This document shows, one piece after another, positions 59,085 to 64,000 of a stretch of 64,000 nt of DNA. The notes beneath the pieces are model-generated. The model was not told where the DNA came from. It made no database searches and worked only from the letters and a program-made list of their open reading frames with translations. The stretch's first letter is position 1. Each line of letters starts with the position of its first letter. Where the stretch lies: positions 6,324,001 through 6,388,000 of the forward strand of contig NZ_CP130427.1 of NCBI RefSeq assembly GCF_030518795.1, given 5' to 3'. The DNA comes from Micromonospora sp. NBRC 110009 (GTDB lineage Bacteria > Actinomycetota > Actinomycetes > Mycobacteriales > Micromonosporaceae). The position numbers and the translations under genes are program-made.

Positions 59085-60149
59085 TCAGCTCCTGGGGACA
59101 GGTCGGGTGGAGGTGCGGACGACGAGATCGGTGGGGAGCAGGAGGTGGCCGTCGGCCGGGGCGGCCGGCGGCTCCAGCAGCAGCTGCGCGGCGAGCCGGC
59201 CCTTCTCCTCGGCCGGTTGCCGGACGGTGGTGAGCCCCGCGCCGGCCGCCTCGGCGATGTCGTCGAAGCCGGTGACCGAGACGGGCTGCGCCAGCCGCGG
59301 GCCAGCCGCGGCGAGCGCGTCGAGCACCCCGAGGGCCAGCACGTCGGAGCAGGCCAGCACGGCGGTGGGCGGATCTTCGCCGGTCAGGACGGGGGCCACG
59401 GCGGCAGCCCCGGCGGCGCGGCTGTTGCCGGTGGCGTTGAGCACGGTGATCGTGGACCAGGGGACGCCGGCGGCGGCGAACGCGTCGGCAAAGCCGGTGA
59501 GCCGGCCGCGCGTCGTCGGGTGGGGAGCGTCCGCGGGGCCGGCCAGCCGGAGCGGCCCGGCCGGGGCGTCGGGCAGCACGGCGTCGCCGAGCAGGGCGAC
59601 CCGTCGGTGGCCGAGGGCGGCGACGTGGTCCGCCACCGATCGGGCGGCGGAGCGCTCGTCGATGCCGACGTACCGGTCGGTGGGGCCGACGTCGGCCGGC
59701 GGTGCGGTGGTGACGTAGGGCAGGCCCCGGTCGCGGATGACCTGCAGGGCCCAGTCCTCGTCGCCCACGCAGTAGACGCAGAACCCGTCGACCGCCGCGT
59801 TCTCGACGGCGGCGCGGACCCGGCCCCGCTCGGTGGGGAGCGGCACCAGCAGCAGGCTGGTGGCGTGCCGCTCGGCGGCCTGGCTGACCCCGGCTAGGAA
59901 GCGGACCGCGAAGGGGTCGGTGAAGGCGTACGACAACTCAGAGGTGAAGAGGACACCGAGGGCGCCGACGAAGCCGCGCCGCAGCGAGCGGGCGGTCGGG
60001 TCGGGGCCGGAGTAGCCGAGGCGCTGCGCGGCGTCGAGGATCTTCGCCCGGAGTGCCGCGGAGAGCTGGTCCGGCCGGCTGTAGGCGTTGGAGACGGTGC
60101 TCCGGGACACGCCCACGGCGTTCGCGACGTCCTGCAGGGTCGGCTTCAC
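59085..60149 (-). CDS. LacI-family transcriptional regulator
   Basis: 354 residues. The N-terminal helix-turn-helix T-L-Q-D-V-A-N-A-V-G-V-S-R-S-T-V-S-N-A and hinge R-L-G-Y are classic LacI. The rest is a periplasmic-binding-protein-like sugar-binding core (G-F-C-V-Y-C-V, V-L-A-C-S-D-V-L-A-L-G, S-V-T-G-F-D-D-I-A). GTG at 60149 has GGGGAG at normal spacing. Two 14-bp palindromic operators lie 12-41 bp upstream, so autoregulation is likely. No sugar transporter or glycosidase gene is adjacent, so its main target is elsewhere. Confidence 0.95.
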   Translation of the reverse strand: MKPTLQDVANAVGVSRSTVSNAYSRPDQLSAALRAKILDAAQRLGYSGPDPTARSLRRGFVGALGVLFTSELSYAFTDPFAVRFLAGVSQAAERHATSLLLVPLPTERGRVRAAVENAAVDGFCVYCVGDEDWALQVIRDRGLPYVTTAPPADVGPTDRYVGIDERSAARSVADHVAALGHRRVALLGDAVLPDAPAGPLRLAGPADAPHPTTRGRLTGFADAFAAAGVPWSTITVLNATGNSRAAGAAAVAPVLTGEDPPTAVLACSDVLALGVLDALAAAGPRLAQPVSVTGFDDIAEAAGAGLTTVRQPAEEKGRLAAQLLLEPPAAPADGHLLLPTDLVVRTSTRPVPRS

Positions 60150-60160
60150 GGTCTCCCCTT

Positions 60161-60190
60161 CTGGATCGATTCAGTACTGGATCGATCCAG
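60161..60190. promoter_or_regulatory. Tandem LacI-type operators
   Basis: CTGGATCGATTCAG (60161-60174) and CTGGATCGATCCAG (60177-60190); the second is a perfect palindrome and the first has one mismatch. Their centres are 16 bp apart. The TCGA core is typical of LacI-family sites, and they sit directly upstream of the LacI gene. Confidence 0.85.
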
Positions 60191-60232
60191 AGACTACCCG
60201 TCCGGTTCGGTGCGGGTCAATGCCGGGGGGCG

Positions 60233-61120
60233 TCAGGCCGGGTAGAGCTCGTCGCGGATCCGGGTGAGCAGCTCGGGGGTGCGCTCCGGCGGGGCGGCCT
60301 CCACGCAGAGCCGCTCCATGGCCAGCGCGTAGTAGTCGAGGTCGTCGCGCTTGTCGAGGTAGATGGCGCTGGTGAGCTGTTCGATGTAGACGATGTCGGG
60401 CAGCTCCTCGTCGCCGAAGCGGAGGATGCTGAAGGCGCCGCTGGCAGCGGCGTGCCCGCCGGCCTCGAACTGGACCACCTGCAGCCGGACGTGCGGCGCG
60501 GCGGTGGCCTCGATCAGCGCGTCGAGCTGGCCGCGCATGACGTCCGGCCCACCGATCGGCCGGCGCAGGGCCGCCTCGTCGAGCACCGCCCAGAGCTGCG
60601 GCGGCCTGCTGCGGCGTAGCACGTCCTGGCGCGCCATCCGCAGGCTCACCCGCCGGTCGATCTCCGCGGCCGGGGCGCCCCGGTGGCCGAGCAGGATCAC
60701 GGCCCGGGCGTAGTCGGGGGTCTGCAGCAGGCCGGGGACGAACTGCACCTCGTACGTGCGGATCAGCGCGGCGGCGGCCTCCAGGCCGAGATAGGACTGG
60801 AACCAGCCGGGCAGCACGTCGCCGTAGCGGTGCCACCAGCCGGGGCTGTTGGCCTCCCGGGCGAGCTTGAGCAGCGCGTCGCGCTCCTCGACGTCCTTGA
60901 CGCCGTAGAGGGTGAGCAGGTCGGCGACATCGCGTTCCTTGAAGCCGACCCGACCCAGCTCCATCCGACTGATCTTCGACTCGGAAGAGCGGATCTCCCA
61001 GCCGGCGGTTTCCCGGGTCACCCCGGCGCCCTCGCGGAGCCGGCGCAGCTGGGACCCGAGCAGGATGCGCAGCACCGTCGGCCCGGTGGCCGGACCTCCC
61101 TCGGCGGGCACCATCGTCAC
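60233..61120 (-). CDS. XRE-family regulator with DUF5753 domain
   Basis: 295 residues. An N-terminal helix-turn-helix (L-R-R-L-R-E-G-A-G-V-T-R-E-T-A-G-W and S-E-S-K-I-S-R-M-E) is followed by a DUF5753 domain (W-F-Q-S-Y-L-G-L-E-A, V-P-G-L-L-Q-T-P-D-Y-A-R and Q-L-T-S-A-I-Y-L). This is the BldB/WhiJ-type pattern of actinomycetes, in which such regulators work with a small DUF397 partner. GTG at 61120 has AAGGA at seven bases; ATG at 61114 is an alternative. The DUF397 gene lies 115 bp upstream on the same strand. Confidence 0.92.
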   Translation of the reverse strand: MTMVPAEGGPATGPTVLRILLGSQLRRLREGAGVTRETAGWEIRSSESKISRMELGRVGFKERDVADLLTLYGVKDVEERDALLKLAREANSPGWWHRYGDVLPGWFQSYLGLEAAAALIRTYEVQFVPGLLQTPDYARAVILLGHRGAPAAEIDRRVSLRMARQDVLRRSRPPQLWAVLDEAALRRPIGGPDVMRGQLDALIEATAAPHVRLQVVQFEAGGHAAASGAFSILRFGDEELPDIVYIEQLTSAIYLDKRDDLDYYALAMERLCVEAAPPERTPELLTRIRDELYPA

Positions 61121-61235
61121 CTGCTGGTCCTTGGTATGTCGACTGTGGTCGGCCGGGCACCTGGCCCGGCCGACGTGTAAGCATGCCATGGACTCTGCGT
61201 GAGGCGTACTCCTCCGGACGGCGGAGTGGGTCCGG

Positions 61236-61490
61236 TCAGCGGGATCGGCGGTCGGCGATGAGGTTGTCGAAGTCGCCGTCCCGGGCGCCGAGCACGAACG
61301 CGGCGATCTCGTCCACTGTGTAGACGAGCGCCGGGCCCTCCGGGTGCCGGGAGTTGCGCACCGCGATGCCGGCCCCGCCGGGCAGTCGGGCCAGCTCGAC
61401 GCAGTTGCCGCTGGGATTGCTCCGGCGACTCTTCTGCCATCGCAACGGCGGCAACTGGCTGGTGGGTACGCCGTTCTGAGGCTGCTGCAT
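61236..61490 (-). CDS. DUF397 protein, partner of the XRE regulator
   Basis: 84 residues. W-Q-K-S-R-R-S-N-P-S-G-N-C-V-E-L-A and V-R-N-S-R-H-P-E-G-P-A-L are the DUF397 signature. The ATG at 61490 is the start; a frame to 61649 has no ribosome site. In Streptomyces such small proteins bind and modulate the paired XRE/DUF5753 regulator, influencing development. The gene diverges from the GGDEF gene across a region with two palindromes. Confidence 0.93.
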   Translation of the reverse strand: MQQPQNGVPTSQLPPLRWQKSRRSNPSGNCVELARLPGGAGIAVRNSRHPEGPALVYTVDEIAAFVLGARDGDFDNLIADRRSR

Positions 61491-61571
61491 GTGGCGTCTT
61501 TCTCTGCACGGGCCAGCCGATGCCGCGGGGAGGGGCGGTGGTGGCGGAGGTGTCTGTCGACTGAGGACTGA

Positions 61572-61603
61572 GATGCACGTGCATCTGCTATTGCATCTGC
61601 AAT
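61572..61603. promoter_or_regulatory. Two adjacent palindromes between DUF397 and GGDEF genes
   Basis: GATGCACGTGCATC (61572-61585) is a perfect 14-bp palindrome, and ATTGCATCTGCAAT (61590-61603) has 6-bp arms. They share TGCATCTGC as a direct repeat. The position between divergent genes fits an operator for the XRE/DUF5753 regulator. Confidence 0.5.
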
Positions 61604-61699
61604 GGACAGCGAGCATGATAACGCACGTGCGGTGTACCCATCCGTTCACTGTGGGTTACCGCAATCCCGGTCACCACCAGGCTGCGGTGAGGAGGGCGT

Positions 61700-62335
61700 G
61701 TGCCGGATCCGATGACCGTCGCCTCCGGCATCTCCGCCGTCGGTGCCCTGCTCTCCGCCTGGCAGCTGCGCCGCCGCGCGCTGCGCGCCGAGACGGAGAT
61801 CGAGCTGCTCCAGGCCGAGCTGGAGGCCGAGCGGCACGCCGCCAGTCACGACCCGCTCACCGGGCTGCCCAACCGCCGCGCCTTCTTCCGGCTGGCCGCC
61901 ACGCTGCTGACCGACACCGCCGGCCAGCCCCTGGTCGCGATCGTGCTCGACCTGGACGGCTTCAAGCAGGTCAACGACCGCTACGGGCACGCCGCCGGCG
62001 ACCAGGTGCTGATCTGCGTGGCCCAGCGGCTGGCCGCGTTCGCCGGGGACAACCTCGTCGCCCGGCTCGGCGGTGACGAGTTCGCCGGGCTGCTGGCCGG
62101 CCCGACGGTGGACCGGCGCTGGATCGAGCACGCCACCCGCCGGCTCTGCGAGGCGCTCGCCGCCCCGATCCCGCTCGGCACCCGGACGGTCCAGGTGACC
62201 GCCTCCGTGGGGCTCGCCCCGGTGCACGGGCCCACCCAGTTGACCGAGGCGCTCTGCCGGGCCGACGCCGCGATGTACCAGGCGAAGAGCGTCGGCGCGG
62301 CCCGGGCGGCCCGACAGCTCGTGGCCGAATACTGA
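61700..62335 (+). CDS. GGDEF-domain diguanylate cyclase
   Basis: 211 residues. A short N-terminal hydrophobic or amphipathic stretch (about 5-22) and a coiled helix lead to a complete GGDEF domain: D-P-L-T-G-L-P-N-R-R-A-F, D-L-D-G-F-K-Q-V-N-D and the canonical active site R-L-G-G-D-E-F-A. It should make cyclic di-GMP, a regulator of differentiation in actinobacteria. No RxxD inhibitory site is seen before the GGDEF motif. The GTG at 61700 follows GAGGAGG. It diverges from the DUF397/XRE pair. Confidence 0.93.
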   Translation: MPDPMTVASGISAVGALLSAWQLRRRALRAETEIELLQAELEAERHAASHDPLTGLPNRRAFFRLAATLLTDTAGQPLVAIVLDLDGFKQVNDRYGHAAGDQVLICVAQRLAAFAGDNLVARLGGDEFAGLLAGPTVDRRWIEHATRRLCEALAAPIPLGTRTVQVTASVGLAPVHGPTQLTEALCRADAAMYQAKSVGAARAARQLVAEY

Positions 62336-62343
62336 GCGGCCGG

Positions 62344-63348
62344 TCAGTCCGCCCAGCGGCCCAGGTCGCGCAGCGCGCGTCGAGCCAGGCTGACCAGACC
62401 CAGTGGCGACAGCAGCTCGACCACGATCCGCAGGGCCCGCACCCGGTCGGCCTCCGCACGGCCGGGGTCGGCCGCGTCCGCCGACCAGCTCCAGATGTCG
62501 TCCAGCGCCCGCACCCCGAGCTGGTACGCGAGCCGGACCGGATCCGGTTCCACCGGCCCGTAGCCGGCCCGGAAGGCCGCCTCGTCCACCCGTCCCCGCG
62601 GCGCGAAGGCCGGCCCGCCGCCGATCACGAACATCAGGTCCCGTTCCCGTGGGGCCAGCACGGCGTCGTCCCAGTCGATCAGCCAGACCTGCCCGTCGGC
62701 GCCGAGCAGCAGGTTGCCCAGGTGCGGGTCGCCGTGGCAGACCACCAGCTCCGCCGGCCGGGCCCGCAGCTCCGCGCCGAGCCGGTCCACCGCCGCCAGC
62801 AGGCGCGCGAGGTCGGCGGCGGCCGCCCGCCAGTGGCCGGCCGTCTCCCGCGTCCACCGGTCCGCGGCGTCGTCCACCGCGCGCAGCCGGCGGTCGGTCC
62901 GCCGGAACGCCGCGGCGACCGCGGCGTGGGTGTGGTCCTCCCGGGGCAGCTCGGCCAGCTCGGCGGTGACCGGGACCGCGTGCGCGGCGGCGAGCAGCGC
63001 GCCGTACCCGCGCCAGTGGGCGGGGCGCATGCCGCCGGCGGGGGCGCGTTCGTCGGAGACCCACGGCACCACGGTGAGCCGCCGTCCGTCGTGGACCGCG
63101 CCGAGCCGCCCGTCCCGGGTGGTCAGCGGTGCCGCGATGCCCGGTACGCCCTGCCGGACGAGCCGCGCCGTCACCACCGCGCCGGCCGGGGTGCCCCCGC
63201 CGGTGAGTTTCACCGCGTAGTCGTGGCCGTCGGCGGTGGTGGCCCGCCACAGCCGGGCGGCCGGGTCCGCGCCGAGGTCCACCGGCACGGTGGTGAGCAG
63301 GGTCAGCCCGAACTCCTCGGCGACCCGGGCGGCGAGCCGCGCGTCCAC
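62344..63348 (-). CDS. Aminoglycoside phosphotransferase/choline kinase-family protein
   Basis: 334 residues. Kinase-like motifs are Y-A-V-K-L-T-G-G (ATP Lys), V-V-C-H-G-D-P-H-L-G-N-L-L (Brenner motif, catalytic Asp) and W-L-I-D-W-D-D-A (metal Asp). The APH family phosphorylates small hydroxylated molecules, and no drug-resistance specificity is visible. The start is uncertain: GTG at 63348 lies 11 bp after the stop of the PemK-like gene and gives a normal N-terminus. Confidence 0.85.
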   Translation of the reverse strand: MDARLAARVAEEFGLTLLTTVPVDLGADPAARLWRATTADGHDYAVKLTGGGTPAGAVVTARLVRQGVPGIAAPLTTRDGRLGAVHDGRRLTVVPWVSDERAPAGGMRPAHWRGYGALLAAAHAVPVTAELAELPREDHTHAAVAAAFRRTDRRLRAVDDAADRWTRETAGHWRAAAADLARLLAAVDRLGAELRARPAELVVCHGDPHLGNLLLGADGQVWLIDWDDAVLAPRERDLMFVIGGGPAFAPRGRVDEAAFRAGYGPVEPDPVRLAYQLGVRALDDIWSWSADAADPGRAEADRVRALRIVVELLSPLGLVSLARRALRDLGRWAD

Positions 63349-63359
63349 GCGCCGCCCCG

Positions 63360-63854
63360 TCAGCGCCAGCCGTAACCGGCGCGCAGCGCCTGGCCCACCC
63401 GGTCGAACCGGCGCCGGTCCAGCACCGCGCCCTCGCGGCGGATGCAGTCCTCGCGCATGGTGAGCACCCGGTCGAGGCGTACCCAGCTCGGGCGCCGGTC
63501 GTGGTCCCACTCCCCCGGGCCGAGGGCCAGCCAGTGCCGCTGCCCGTCCCGCTCGCTCTGGCTGGAGAGCATCAGCCCGAACAGCGTCCGGCTCTGCCGG
63601 CCGACCACCAGCACCGGCCGGTCCTTGCCCTGACGCGGGTCGTCCTCGTACGGGACCCAGGTCCAGACGATCTCCCCCGGGTCGGCCTGGCCGTCCAGCT
63701 CCGGGGCGTACGCCAGCTCGCGCCGCTGCAGCGCGGCGACCTGGCGCCGCCGGGCGACCTGGGCCGGGATCGGCCCGGCGGTCCGGGCCGGCACGGTCGT
63801 GCCCCCGGTGAGCCGACCGAACCGGGACGCCACGCTCCTCAACAGACCTGCCAC
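63360..63854 (-). CDS. PemK/MazF-fold protein
   Basis: 164 residues. The C-terminal ~105 resemble the PemK/MazF beta-barrel: G-E-I-V-W-T-W-V-P-Y at the start, K-D-R-P-V-L-V-V-G and W-V-R-L-D-R-V-L-T near the end. The N-terminal ~55 residues are basic and probably disordered. Active MazF needs an Arg/Thr-Ser pair; the R-P-V-L-V and Q-S-E-R segments make RNase activity possible but unproven. No antitoxin gene lies upstream, so a toxin role is doubtful. GTG at 63854 sits 7 nt after TAGGCT, a leaderless spacing. Confidence 0.75.
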   Translation of the reverse strand: MAGLLRSVASRFGRLTGGTTVPARTAGPIPAQVARRRQVAALQRRELAYAPELDGQADPGEIVWTWVPYEDDPRQGKDRPVLVVGRQSRTLFGLMLSSQSERDGQRHWLALGPGEWDHDRRPSWVRLDRVLTMREDCIRREGAVLDRRRFDRVGQALRAGYGWR

Positions 63855-63861
63855 GGCCGGC

Positions 63862-63867
63862 AGCCTA
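63862..63867 (-). promoter_or_regulatory. Leaderless-type -10 (TAGGCT)
   Basis: On the minus strand TAGGCT ends 7 nt before the GTG at 63854; no ribosome site is visible. Confidence 0.55.
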
Positions 63868-63945
63868 TCCGCACCCGGGAAGGCGGCCGCGACGCGGGGC
63901 GAAACCCGGTGGCCGGGCCGGCCGGTCCTCGGCGACGATCCCCCG

Positions 63946-64000
63946 GTGACTGTTCCCCGCCACCAGATCCGGGCCGCCTTCACCGCCGACACGGTCACCG
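63946..64000 (+). CDS. Start of a DUF4291-like gene (truncated by the window end)
   Basis: A GTG at 63946 opens a frame that runs off the window after 18 codons (T-V-P-R-H-Q-I-R-A-A-F-T-A-D-T-V-T after the initiator). The Q-I-R-A and D-T-V-T-V pattern matches the beginning of DUF4291 proteins. No Shine-Dalgarno is visible. It diverges from the PemK-like gene. Confidence 0.5.
   Translation, partial: MTVPRHQIRAAFTADTVT

Noticed and set aside
63360..63854. A complete toxin-antitoxin pair
   Set aside because: There is a PemK-like protein but no antitoxin-sized gene upstream; the upstream gene diverges and resembles DUF4291.

Overview
The window is about 74% G+C by eye, uses GTG and TTG starts freely, and contains families typical of filamentous actinobacteria: DUF5753/DUF397 pairs, DUF397, SpoIIE/STAS partner-switch proteins, LacI operators, DUF2267 and DUF6510. 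A Micromonospora-like member of the Micromonosporaceae is the best fit, from gene content and style only; no rRNA or database match supports it. No tRNA, rRNA, insertion sequence, prophage, CRISPR array or biosynthetic cluster was recognised. It looks like chromosomal housekeeping and regulatory DNA, with one recent local duplication.

Layout. 1-5.5 kb: the end of a beta-solenoid-like protein, a fasciclin lipoprotein, a secreted M14 carboxypeptidase and convergent citrate synthase (gltA). 5.7-9.3 kb: a three-gene operon of a 49-residue protein, a methyltransferase and a membrane sulfatase-fold protein. 9.4-16.6 kb: a VOC protein, an AraC-type regulator, two membrane glycosyltransferases and a two-component system. 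16.8-22.5 kb: an ApbE-like protein, a micro-ORF coupled to an alpha/beta hydrolase, a Ser/Thr kinase, an OsmC protein, a membrane EEP phosphatase and a membrane-anchored lysozyme-like protein.

22.5-27.9 kb is the signalling centre. A PAS-GAF-SpoIIE phosphatase is translationally coupled to a cobalamin-binding protein carrying the W-x9-EH signature of CarH photoreceptors but no DNA-binding domain. A STAS protein and a receiver-only response regulator follow. Two more STAS genes diverge from the phosphatase and a DivIVA-like coiled-coil gene lies beside it. I infer a cobalamin- or light-tuned partner switch whose kinase is encoded elsewhere.

28-37.6 kb: DUF2267, spermidine-synthase-like, AI-2E-type, NDH-2-like, M28 peptidase and S4-like genes, then an MFS transporter preceded by two leader ORFs and a hairpin. 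37.8-41.1 kb: two coupled glycosyltransferases. 41.2-45 kb: a methyltransferase, a molybdopterin oxidoreductase/flavin reductase/DUF6510 operon, and a TerC-family exporter under a yybP-ykoY (manganese) riboswitch whose ribosome-site sequestering helix can be read directly. 45-49.7 kb: a CoA transferase, small conserved proteins, a HhH protein and a pirin.

49.9-56.3 kb: an almost perfect 964-bp direct duplication, each copy carrying an identical secreted lysozyme-like gene, its terminator and its upstream region. The copies flank gdhA, a MazG-like gene and a secreted hydrolase with a consensus promoter and TetR-type operator. 56.3-64 kb: DedA, a second Ser/Thr kinase, a LacI regulator with tandem operators and a small coupled gene, an XRE/DUF397 pair divergent from a GGDEF cyclase, a phosphotransferase, a PemK-like protein and the start of a DUF4291 gene.

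At least nine genes start 6-8 nt after a TANNNT hexamer, which suggests that leaderless mRNAs are common here.
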